Positions 1 to 5,066 are shown, counted from the stretch's first letter. The stretch: 5,461 nt of DNA from JBJXFK01 sp046155505 (GCA_046155505.1 JBJXFK010000103.1:1-5461), one strand, 5' to 3'. The notes: a model not told the origin generated them from the letters alone. Program-made: numbers and translations.

Positions 1-228
1 ATCACCAGCCGCCGCGGCATCGTGCTGGGCACCGACCCGCGCGGCGACACGACCGCGATCATGGCCGAAGTCCCGCTCAGCGAGATGTTCGGCTATGCAA
101 CCGACCTGCGCAGCATGACGCAGGGCCGCGGCACCTTCAGCATGGAATTCGGCTACTACAAGCAAGCGCCGAAGGTCGTGCAGGAAGAGGTCGTGGAGCG
201 AGCGCGAAAGGCCAAGGCGGCCAAGTAG
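1..228 (+). CDS. fusA: Elongation factor G, C-terminal 75 residues (5' end outside window)
   Basis: EF-G is the cytoplasmic GTPase that drives tRNA-mRNA translocation on the ribosome and, with RRF, ribosome recycling. Only its C-terminus is here, running from the window edge to TAG at 226-228. The translation contains the hallmark of domain V, VPLSEMFGYATDLRSMTQGR followed by GTFSMEFGYY, which is almost invariant in bacterial EF-G. It then ends in a lysine/arginine-rich tail (RARKAKAAK) longer than the E. coli end. The preceding ITSRRGIVLGTDPRGD stretch is the usual strand leading into that motif. The G domain and domains II-IV are missing, so it cannot be told from this piece whether this is the main translational EF-G or one of the extra EF-G paralogues many bacteria carry. 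The tail wording (MEFGYYKQAP...VQEEVVERA) resembles planctomycete EF-G as I recall it. A hairpin terminator follows the stop codon. Confidence 0.96.
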   Translation: MTSRRGIVLGTDPRGDTTAIMAEVPLSEMFGYATDLRSMTQGRGTFSMEFGYYKQAPKVVQEEVVERARKAKAAK

Positions 229-261
229 TTTCGCGCGAGCCCGCAACTCAAATACACAATT

Positions 262-308
262 TGTGCCCCGCGCCGACCGTCCGGTAGTCGCGGGGCACAC
301 TTCTTCTT
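262..308 (+). terminator. Hairpin terminator after the EF-G gene
   Basis: An 11-bp perfect stem pairs 262-272 (TGTGCCCCGCG) with 289-299 (CGCGGGGCACA) around a 16-nt loop that could itself fold weakly. It begins 33 nt after the EF-G stop. The trailing tract is pyrimidine-rich rather than pure T (CTTCTTCTT, 300-308). An A-rich stretch just upstream (251-260) could give some activity in the other direction. The stem is convincing; the imperfect U-tract lowers certainty. Confidence 0.75.
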
Positions 309-342
309 GGCGCACGCATTATCCGGTTGGTAACATTCCTGT

Positions 343-646
343 ATGAGAGCCAGCGAACTAGCCGAACGACTCCGCGAGTCGCCATTTGAGCCCTTCGAAC
401 TGTGCCTGTCGGACGGTGCGTCGTACGAGGTGCGTCGTCCTGAAGCGTGTCAACTCGACGAAACTTGTTGAGCGCGAGATTGATCGTGGGCCCAAAGAAC
501 GCATGATTCGAGAGCCGGGAGGGGTAATTGCATTTGCTTTTCGCTCATTCTGGTCTATACTCATCATAGAACGTTCGATTTTGTGGCCGAGGCGACCTCG
601 CAAATCACTTGACTGCGGAATCGAAGCTGTTCAGTTGGAAGACTGA
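343..646 (+). pseudogene. Decayed small hypothetical gene (planctomycete-type SDG/HPE protein)
   Basis: From ATG 343 the first frame reads MRASELAERLRESPFEPFEL, then CLSDGASYEVRRPEA, and stops at TGA 469-471. This looks like the start of a short uncharacterised protein of roughly 70-100 residues in which 'PF.PF.L.LSDG....V.HPE' is followed by a 'SLIVG' strand. That continuation appears in a different frame, as LLSARLIVGPKNA, starting near 462 and ending at a TGA at 492-494. The expected C-terminal 'I.RIE.V' strand appears in the third frame as GIEAVQLED just before TGA 644-646. All three frames are therefore needed to rebuild one protein, and the middle (about 495-600) is AT-rich and unalignable. 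An open frame spanning 386-646 exists but gives a low-quality arginine-rich protein. The family is recalled from pattern, not searched; the function of intact members is unknown to me. Confidence 0.6.
534..561 (+). promoter_or_regulatory. Candidate sigma70-type promoter inside the pseudogene
   Basis: TTGCTT at 534-539 and TATACT at 556-561 are separated by 16 nt. The -10 box matches TATAAT in five of six positions; the -35 box matches only its TTG half. It lies in an AT-rich patch (about 519-583) that stands out from the GC-rich surroundings. Predicted transcription start is near 568, leading into the structured segment that ends at the terminator at 693-735. This is a pattern call only. Confidence 0.4.
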
Positions 647-735
647 TTAAATAGCATCCCGGCTTCGTCGGGGGGCTTGTTAAGAAGTATGCCGGCGTGG
701 TCGAGCACTTAGTGCTTGACTACGCCGTTTTTTTT
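568..735 (+). ncRNA. Candidate small structured RNA ending at a strong terminator
   Basis: The segment lies between a promoter-like sequence and a strong intrinsic terminator and holds no intact gene. It can form three successive hairpins: 588-592 with 596-600 (CGAGG/CCTCG, CGA loop), 658-663 with 667-672 (CCCGGC/GTCGGG, TTC loop, one G-U pair), and the 16-bp terminator stem 693-727. The length would be about 168 nt, typical of trans-acting bacterial sRNAs, with a U8 tail. No known RNA family is recognised. The first part overlaps the wreck of the upstream gene, so it could equally be pseudogene debris plus a terminator. Confidence 0.3.
693..735 (+). terminator. Strong intrinsic terminator
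   Basis: A 16-bp stem pairs 693-708 (CGGCGTGGTCGAGCAC) with 712-727 (GTGCTTGACTACGCCG). It has two G-U wobbles, no mismatches and a TTA loop, and is followed directly by eight T residues (728-735). This is textbook Rho-independent form on the + strand and the best-formed signal in the window. No intact gene precedes it closely; the nearest upstream stop is that of the broken gene at 646. Confidence 0.93.
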
Positions 736-945
736 GTCGCTTGTCAGGCGCGGGACGGCTACTGAAACTCGATCGGTCGGATCGCAAACGACCGTCGCCG
801 TCCGTGTAGACGCGCGTCCAGTGCGGCGCGGCGATCAAGAAAGCTTCGCCCTCGCAGTTCAGCAGCGTAACTGAATCGTGGCGGCGACGCGGCGAGTGAG
901 TGTCGGAATCGAAACACATCGCATCACTGCGAAAGGGAGCTCGAA
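736..945. other. Intergenic leader upstream of the YqjD-like gene
   Basis: No + strand gene is visible. No convincing -10/-35 pair was found, although the promoter of the following membrane-protein cluster should lie here because the strong terminator at 693-735 isolates it from upstream transcription. The - strand has a short stretch (871 down to about 740) that translates plausibly (see findings). The end of the segment carries the ribosome binding site AAGGGAG at 933-939. Confidence 0.5.
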
Positions 946-1218
946 ATGGTTGCGTCGAATGAACAGGTCGCCGGAGTGAACACACCGAGGACTGTTGTGC
1001 AGGATCTCAAGGAGCTCGGCGGAATGGCGCGTGAGATGGCACAGGAAAAATCCGAACAGGTCTGGAACAACGCGTCTGCTTGTGCGACCGATAGTTACGA
1101 AAAGGCCCAAGCGGTCGAACGAAAGGTGGAGGCCTATATTCGCGAGCAGCCACTTACCTCCATGATGATCGCAGCGGGCGCAGGCATATTGCTGGGCATG
1201 TTCTGGGCGCGCCGCTAA
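946..1218 (+). CDS. YqjD/ElaB-like (DUF883) tail-anchored membrane protein
   Basis: This 90-residue protein has the layout of the ElaB/YqjD/DUF883 family. A soluble, charged, helical N-terminal part (about residues 14-66, VVQDLKELGGMAREMAQEKS onward) probably forms a coiled coil. It is followed by REQPLTSM and one C-terminal membrane helix (about 70-87) containing a glycine-zipper-like GAGILLG (G78, G80, G84), and ends in the basic pair RR. In E. coli, YqjD and ElaB sit in the inner membrane through this helix, and YqjD binds ribosomes in stationary phase. That role is known for the family, not shown here. The start is set by AAGGGAG (933-939), 6 nt before ATG 946. A YqjE-like gene follows after 29 nt, as in the enterobacterial yqjDEK operon. 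Placement in the DUF883 superfamily is fairly sure, the exact subfamily less so. Confidence 0.8.
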   Translation: MVASNEQVAGVNTPRTVVQDLKELGGMAREMAQEKSEQVWNNASACATDSYEKAQAVERKVEAYIREQPLTSMMIAAGAGILLGMFWARR

Positions 1219-1247
1219 GGTCGCTCGATTCATCGGAGGCAATCCTG

Positions 1248-1826
1248 ATGACGGATGAGCGAAGCGCGCGGGGCCCGCTATCCGACCAGCCTGCGCCGAA
1301 GGCACGCGTCAACGGACACGCGGACGCGTCGATCGGAGCGGGAGCCGTTCCTAAGTCGGCTAGCGCGGCGAATGCGGCAAACGAGAAGTCGCTGCAGGAC
1401 GAAACGCTGGCGAGTCTGCTCAAGCAGCTTCAGGAACTCAAGGCGTACGTCGCGTACTACGCATCTGCGAAAGCGGACCAGCTTCGCGCGTCTCTGCAGG
1501 CGGCGATCGATCGAGCCGCGACGGAAGCAATGAAGTTGGTCGCGCTCGGCGGATTCGCGGCAGTCGCCAGTTGGTTTGTTCTGAGCGGCATGTCCACCGG
1601 GCTGGGCACTCTTTTCGGCCAACACGCTTGGTTGGGATCACTGCTGACCGGACTCGCCGCGATAACTGCGGCAGTGACGGGAATCGCTTGTGTTTCAGCC
1701 CTGCGCCGGGGTCGTGCAAGACGAGGGTTGGTTGAAAAATATGAATCACGCCACAGCGATCAACGAGAGCGATTCGGTCGGGACGCTCAATCCCGGAGTG
1801 GTGTCGAGTCACGCGACGCCAAGTGA
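1248..1826 (+). CDS. YqjE-like (DUF1469, phage-holin superfamily III) membrane protein
   Basis: The 192-residue product begins with a low-complexity, Ala/Ser-rich, probably disordered segment (1-50). An amphipathic helical stretch follows (about 51-95: SLLKQLQELKAYVAYYASAK...), then two hydrophobic helices (about 96-122 and 128-151) with a short turn (GQHAWLG), and a highly charged tail (LRRGRARRGLVEKYESR...). This soluble helix plus membrane hairpin is typical of DUF1469/YqjE proteins. They resemble phage holins in topology but are ordinary inner-membrane proteins with no proven lytic role. The start is fixed by GGAGG at 1235-1239, 8 nt before ATG 1248. It sits 29 nt behind the YqjD-like gene, so the two are almost certainly co-transcribed. 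The long N-terminal extension is unusual for the family. The last 86 nt overlap the next gene in another frame. Confidence 0.72.
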   Translation: MTDERSARGPLSDQPAPKARVNGHADASIGAGAVPKSASAANAANEKSLQDETLASLLKQLQELKAYVAYYASAKADQLRASLQAAIDRAATEAMKLVALGGFAAVASWFVLSGMSTGLGTLFGQHAWLGSLLTGLAAITAAVTGIACVSALRRGRARRGLVEKYESRHSDQRERFGRDAQSRSGVESRDAK

Positions 1827-2286
1827 AGCACGCTACGCCGACGAGCGCGTTCGCGTCGCGCGAAGCGCCATACGACGAAGCTTAAGCGGGATCGGCGCGA
1901 CGGTCGCGAACGTGTTTGGCATACGTTCGAATGCCGGCGCGCATCCGTGGATTTTCACCGGCTCGACAGTCGCGGTCGGGGCGCTTGCCGGGGCATGGAT
2001 GAGCCGTCCGCGCGGCAACGCAAGCGAGCAGCGCGGGCGTGTCGAACCGCAGCCAGGTGTGCAAGCCGCGGCGATGGGTCAGATGCACGCCGGCGCGGAT
2101 TCTTCACGCGCTGTGCACGGGTTGCTGCTCTCGATCGCGGGAACCGTGGTGGGCGCAGCCGTGCCGCTGCTGCTGCAAGCGTGGGTCGGTTCGCGCGCCG
2201 CGAACGGTCCATCACAGAAATCAGCAGCCGAAACGAATTGCCACGACGGCGAATGGGTCGCGCGCGGCGTCGACATGCACCACTAG
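1741..2286 (+). CDS. Unrecognised protein with two predicted membrane helices
   Basis: The 181-residue product is not recognised as any named family. A polar N-terminus (1-40) leads to a short basic helix (ERVRVARSAIRRSLSGIGAT). A first hydrophobic segment follows, HPWIFTGSTVAVGALAGAW (about 69-87), ending in MSRPRG, which recalls the 'HPW...G...G' tail helix of DUF883 proteins. A polar linker leads to a second helix, HGLLLSIAGTVVGAAVPLLL (about 126-145), and a hydrophilic end. It occupies the slot of yqjK in yqjDEK operons but does not look like YqjK. ATG 1741 overlaps the upstream gene by 86 nt. The only ribosome-site-like sequence is GAGGG at 1723-1727, 13 nt away, which is long. GTG at 1690 in the same frame is the upstream alternative and would add 17 residues; GTG at 1798 or 1801 are downstream ones. 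The reading frame is well supported by GC-rich third positions; the start is uncertain. Confidence 0.6.
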   Translation: MNHATAINESDSVGTLNPGVVSSHATPSEARYADERVRVARSAIRRSLSGIGATVANVFGIRSNAGAHPWIFTGSTVAVGALAGAWMSRPRGNASEQRGRVEPQPGVQAAAMGQMHAGADSSRAVHGLLLSIAGTVVGAAVPLLLQAWVGSRAANGPSQKSAAETNCHDGEWVARGVDMHH

Positions 2287-2340
2287 GGGCAGGCATCCCG
2301 CGCAACGACTGTCAAAAACGCGTTGCAGGCGATCTGATGC

Positions 2341-2347
2341 AAGGAGA
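2341..2347 (+). promoter_or_regulatory. Ribosome binding site of the 46-residue membrane protein
   Basis: AAGGAGA lies 6 nt before ATG 2354 and is the strongest Shine-Dalgarno match in the window. It decides the reading of this very short gene, which otherwise appears only as the tail of a longer frame open from 2039 that has no translation signal and shadows the preceding gene. Confidence 0.8.
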
Positions 2348-2353
2348 TCCAAG

Positions 2354-2494
2354 ATGAACAAGTCATGGCCGGGAATTATTGTCGCAATCGCAGCCGTCGT
2401 GTTGGTTGCGTGGTTGATTGGCGGCTCGAAGATCAGTTGCCGCGAGAGCTTCTGGGATCGCGACAAGCATGTGATTGAGATCAAGACCCCATAA
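2354..2494 (+). CDS. Small single-pass membrane protein, 46 residues
   Basis: This mini-gene encodes MNKSWPG, then a strongly hydrophobic helix (about residues 6-24, ending at the GG of LIGGS), then a hydrophilic C-terminus (SKISCRESFWDRDKHVIEIKTP) with one cysteine at residue 29 and many charged residues. Only one residue, K3, is basic before the helix, so orientation is not obvious from charge. It is probably an inner-membrane protein with a short tail on one side. No family is recognised and no function can be given. Support for its being real is the excellent AAGGAGA site at 6 nt spacing, a coherent membrane helix, and its place 67 nt behind the two-helix membrane protein and 104 nt before the permease gene. 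It fits the pattern of tiny envelope proteins in stress-related operons. Confidence 0.72.
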   Translation: MNKSWPGIIVAIAAVVLVAWLIGGSKISCRESFWDRDKHVIEIKTP

Positions 2495-2498
2495 GTCG

Positions 2499-2515
2499 CG
2501 GCGGCATCGCCGTTT
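2499..2515 (+). terminator. Possible weak terminator or mRNA hairpin
   Basis: Five base pairs (2499-2503 CGGCG with 2508-2512 CGCCG, GCAT loop) are followed by only three T residues, starting 5 nt after the stop of the 46-residue gene. It is too short for confident termination. It may attenuate read-through into the permease gene or protect the 3' end of the small-protein mRNA. Confidence 0.25.
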
Positions 2516-2598
2516 GAGAACCCGAAAGTCGTTCGACGGCTGCTTTCGTTCCCGCCGGCACGTACGGCGAGTGATACGTTCCCAACTTGGGGCGCGCA

Positions 2599-4488
2599 AT
2601 GGATATTACGAATCACCACATCGAGAAGTCGCCGTGGATGATGTCGTTGTTGTCGATCGCGCTCGTGGTCGCGGTGCTCTACGTCGCGCAGACCGTGCTG
2701 ATTCCGCTGACCTTGGCGCTGCTGCTCACGTGCGTGCTCAGTCCGGCGTGCAGCTGGCTCGAGCGCTGCAAGCTGGGCCGCATCCCGTCGGTCCTGATCG
2801 TCGTCGTGGTCACTTTTGTCACGCTGGGGATCGGCGTATGGGTGTCGACGGCGCAGTTGTTGGCGCTCGCGCCGAACATCCCGCTTTATCAGCAAAACAT
2901 CGGATCCAAACTTGATGTTGTCAATAAATCACTCGACGCGGCGCTCGGTGTGTTACGCGGACCGGCCAAGCCGACAGTCGATCCGTTGGCACAAGTGATT
3001 CCAATGGAGCAGATTCAGGACCTCGTCGAGCGGCCGTCACTCGTCCGCGTCGCGCCGGTTCCGCAAACCCCGATCGAAGTTTTCAGCTCGCACCTCAGTC
3101 CCGTGTTCGTCGGTTTGGGCTCGACCAGCGTTGTCATCGTCCTTGTCGTGTTTTTCCTGATCCGCCGTGAAGACTTGCGCGATCGCTTAATTCGCCTGGT
3201 TGGAGCCGGTCGGGTGACCGTCACCACGCAGGCCATCGAGGACGCCACCATTCGGGTCGGTCGATACCTCATGATTCAGTTACTGCTGAATCTCGCCTTC
3301 GGTGCGACGATAGCGATCGGGCTTTACCTGATTGGACTGCCGAGCGCGCTGCTGTGGGGACTGTTGGCAGCCATATTGCGATTCATTCCGTACGTCGGAC
3401 CTTGGGCGGCCGCGATCGCGCCGATCGTGCTTGCAATGGCGACCTCGACCGGCTGGGCCGTTTCCCTCCTGACGCTTTCGCTGTTTGTCGCAATCGAGCT
3501 GATCTCAAACAACGTCATCGAGCCGTGGCTGTACGGAAAAAACACCGGGGTGTCCGCTGTCGCGATCCTGCTTTCGGCACTGGTCTGGACCTGGCTTTGG
3601 GGCGTGACGGGGCTGCTGCTCGCCACGCCGCTGACCGTGTGTCTGATGGTCCTTGGGAGACACTTCCCGCAGCTTTCATTCCTGAACATCATTTTCGGCG
3701 ACGAGCCGGTATTTCAGCCGAAAACCCGTATCTATCAGCGACTGCTCGCCGGTGATCAGGAAGAGGCCGTCGAGATCCTCCTCGCTGAGGCTCAAACGCG
3801 ATCAGTAGTCGCGACCTGTGACGACGTTCTCATTCCAGCACTGGGCCTGGTCGATGCTCACTGGCGACGCGGGGACATTGACGACAATCGACACAAGTTC
3901 ATGATGCAAAGCCTTCGAGAATCGATCGATGATCTCGTCGAAATGCAATCCGGCGCGCGCAACACCCCAAGTACTACGGACACCGCGGAATCGGCGAAAG
4001 CTCGCCCGTCAGGCGTGGCAAATGGTTTGCACAGACGAAGCGTAATGATCATCCCCGCGCACGATGAGGCTGACGAAATCGCAGGACTGATGCTCGCGAA
4101 ATCCGAGCTGCTACGCGACGCGGTCGTGCAGGTCGTCTCGTTCACATCGCTGGTCAGCGAACGAGTAAACCTGGTAAACGAATGCAAACCCGACGTTGTG
4201 TGCATCTCGGCTACGCCACCGGCAGCGATTGTGCATGCGCGCCACCTGCACCGTCGACTTTGCGGGCTGATTGCTGATGCAAATCTCGTCGTCGGGATTT
4301 GGGACTCAACAGTCGACCTGGTCGAGGCAGCCACGCGAATTGGCTGCGGGCCGCAAGTTCAAGTGGTTACATCGCTGGCCGGTGCCGAGCAACGAATCAG
4401 ACAAATGCTCGAACTGCGGCAGACACGCGAGTCTCCGTCGGTTGGTCCAATCGTCGACATCAGCGTGCTGTCTATTGCGTCGACCTAG
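2599..4488 (+). CDS. AI-2E family transporter with degenerate B12-binding-like C-terminal domain
   Basis: The 629-residue product has two parts. Residues 1-360 are an AI-2E/PerM (UPF0118) permease. An N-terminal hydrophobic pair (about 14-48 and 62-88) leads to a soluble loop (about 95-160), then several membrane helices (about 166-188, 224-262, 264-300, 317-353). Family signatures are GLPSALLWGLLAAILRFIPY followed by VGPW, and later NNVIEPWLYGKNTGVSAVAI. E. coli TqsA of this family exports the AI-2 signal; other members have different substrates, so none is assigned. Residues about 373-450 (TRIYQRLLAGDQEEAVEILL...) resemble the helical cap of B12-binding modules. Residues 480-605 look like the Rossmann-type fold, but the cobalamin motif DxHxxG reads PAHDEA (486-491), so B12 binding is unlikely. 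Typical permeases have about 350 residues. ATG 2599 has a weak purine site (GGGG, 2589-2592); TTG 2587 or ATG 2638 are alternatives. Confidence 0.9.
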   Translation: MDITNHHIEKSPWMMSLLSIALVVAVLYVAQTVLIPLTLALLLTCVLSPACSWLERCKLGRIPSVLIVVVVTFVTLGIGVWVSTAQLLALAPNIPLYQQNIGSKLDVVNKSLDAALGVLRGPAKPTVDPLAQVIPMEQIQDLVERPSLVRVAPVPQTPIEVFSSHLSPVFVGLGSTSVVIVLVVFFLIRREDLRDRLIRLVGAGRVTVTTQAIEDATIRVGRYLMIQLLLNLAFGATIAIGLYLIGLPSALLWGLLAAILRFIPYVGPWAAAIAPIVLAMATSTGWAVSLLTLSLFVAIELISNNVIEPWLYGKNTGVSAVAILLSALVWTWLWGVTGLLLATPLTVCLMVLGRHFPQLSFLNIIFGDEPVFQPKTRIYQRLLAGDQEEAVEILLAEAQTRSVVATCDDVLIPALGLVDAHWRRGDIDDNRHKFMMQSLRESIDDLVEMQSGARNTPSTTDTAESAKARPSGVANGLHRRSVMIIPAHDEADEIAGLMLAKSELLRDAVVQVVSFTSLVSERVNLVNECKPDVVCISATPPAAIVHARHLHRRLCGLIADANLVVGIWDSTVDLVEAATRIGCGPQVQVVTSLAGAEQRIRQMLELRQTRESPSVGPIVDISVLSIAST

Positions 4489-4748
4489 GTCGGCAGAATT
4501 CTTGCGCCAAATCCACGAGCGGGCCTGGCGCGCTCATCTGCCGACTGCCGTTACTTCGATACGCGTTCGTGAAGTAGAAAAGGCCCGCACGGCCAATGTG
4601 CCACGCCGGTCGGATCATTGTCGAAGCTGAATGGTTCACGCAACCGGGCTCATTCGCCGCACTGTGCAGACTTCCGCGAGTACTTGCTCGACCGGCGAAC
4701 CCGAACCGGCGATAGCCGGGTGCGATGCAACGCCGCGTGCCAGGTGCG

Positions 4749-4787
4749 ATGCCGACACCGGTACTCCGGGGTCGGCATGTCTTCTTC
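4749..4787 (+). terminator. Possible hairpin terminator downstream of the permease gene
   Basis: Eight pairs (4749-4756 ATGCCGAC with 4771-4778 GTCGGCAT), one A-G mismatch, then four more pairs (4758-4761 with 4766-4769) close on a TACT loop. The following tract is pyrimidine-rich (GTCTTCTTC, 4779-4787), similar to the CTTCTTCTT behind the EF-G hairpin. It lies 260 nt past the permease stop, far for an intrinsic terminator of that gene, so it may be only a stable mRNA hairpin. Confidence 0.45.
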
Positions 4788-4834
4788 AGATCGGCCCGCA
4801 CTCACCTTTTGGAACAGCCGCCCGCGGCTGCTTT

Positions 4835-4860
4835 CCCTCGACCCCTCGACCCCCGTACCC
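4835..4860 (-). other. G-quadruplex motif on the - strand
   Basis: On the + strand four C-runs of 3, 4, 5 and 3 (4835-4837, 4842-4845, 4850-4854, 4858-4860) are separated by spacers of 4, 4 and 3 nt. The - strand therefore meets the canonical four-run G3+ with 1-7-nt loops pattern, and the + strand could form an i-motif. Two loops are identical (TCGA) because of an 8-bp tandem duplication, CCCTCGAC, at 4835-4842 and 4843-4850. Confidence 0.6.
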
Positions 4861-4863
4861 ACC

Positions 4864-4893
4864 AAACCCGCTCAATTCCGCTCAAACCCGCTC
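4864..4893 (+). repeat. Three tandem 10-bp repeats
   Basis: AAACCCGCTC (4864-4873), AATTCCGCTC (4874-4883) and AAACCCGCTC (4884-4893). The outer copies are identical and the middle differs at two positions. The period of exactly 10 places the CCGCTC core on one face of the DNA helix. It lies inside the C-rich tract. Confidence 0.8.
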
Positions 4894-5045
4894 ACCTCCC
4901 ACACACCGCCCCACGCAAACTTGCCCGCCGCCCCTCCGCGCATCAATACTTCCCCCGAGTACTCACCGCGCGAGTCGACACGCGCGGCGTCTGAAAAAGG
5001 AATCCGCAAGCGAAGCCCGGACGCGCCCGTAGCGCATCCGAAACT

Positions 5046-5066
5046 CGCTATTCGCCATTCGCTATT
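5046..5066 (+). repeat. Three tandem 7-bp repeats
   Basis: CGCTATT (5046-5052), CGCCATT (5053-5059) and CGCTATT (5060-5066), a heptad iterated three times with one substitution. Similar 'CGCTATTCGCCATTCG' strings are recalled from intergenic DNA of planctomycetes; their role is unknown. A GGAGGT-like sequence follows at 5069-5074 but leads to no gene start. Confidence 0.75.

Larger units (their letters stand above)
4831..4940 (+). promoter_or_regulatory. C-rich, G-poor tract: candidate Rho utilisation (rut) region
   Basis: By hand count this 110-nt stretch has 62 C and 12 G on the + strand, a skew seen nowhere else in the window. Untranslated C-over-G RNA with regularly spaced YC dinucleotides is what Rho loads on. 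It lies 342-452 nt beyond the permease stop in untranslated sequence, the expected place for Rho-dependent ending of that operon. No sequence consensus exists for rut, so this is inference from composition and position. Confidence 0.4.

Noticed and set aside
386..646. Open frame of 86 codons on the + strand
   Set aside because: No ribosome binding site; begins inside the N-terminal frame of the decayed gene and has arginine-rich, frame-shadow composition except for its last dozen residues, which are the pseudogene's C-terminus.
1248..1826. Reading the YqjE-like gene as a prophage holin
   Set aside because: No endolysin, spanin or other phage gene nearby. The gene order with a DUF883 protein is that of the chromosomal yqjDE pair, and holin superfamily III in the family name reflects topology only.
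2302..2326. Six-pair stem GCAACG/CGTTGC upstream of the 46-residue gene
   Set aside because: 13-nt loop and only six pairs, with no T-tract. It does not cover the ribosome binding site, so no regulatory role is supported.
2221..2895. 224-codon open frame on the - strand
   Set aside because: Product is dominated by Arg, Asp, His and Gln (RRRHPYADPQRDKSDHDDDQ), the usual antisense shadow of high-GC genes. It covers the 46-residue gene and the start of the permease.
4552..4600. Weak inverted repeats TACTTC/GAAGTA and GGCC/GGCC near the permease 3' side
   Set aside because: Stems of six and four pairs with long or G-C-only arms; the - strand version has TTTTC after it but the stem is too short to call.
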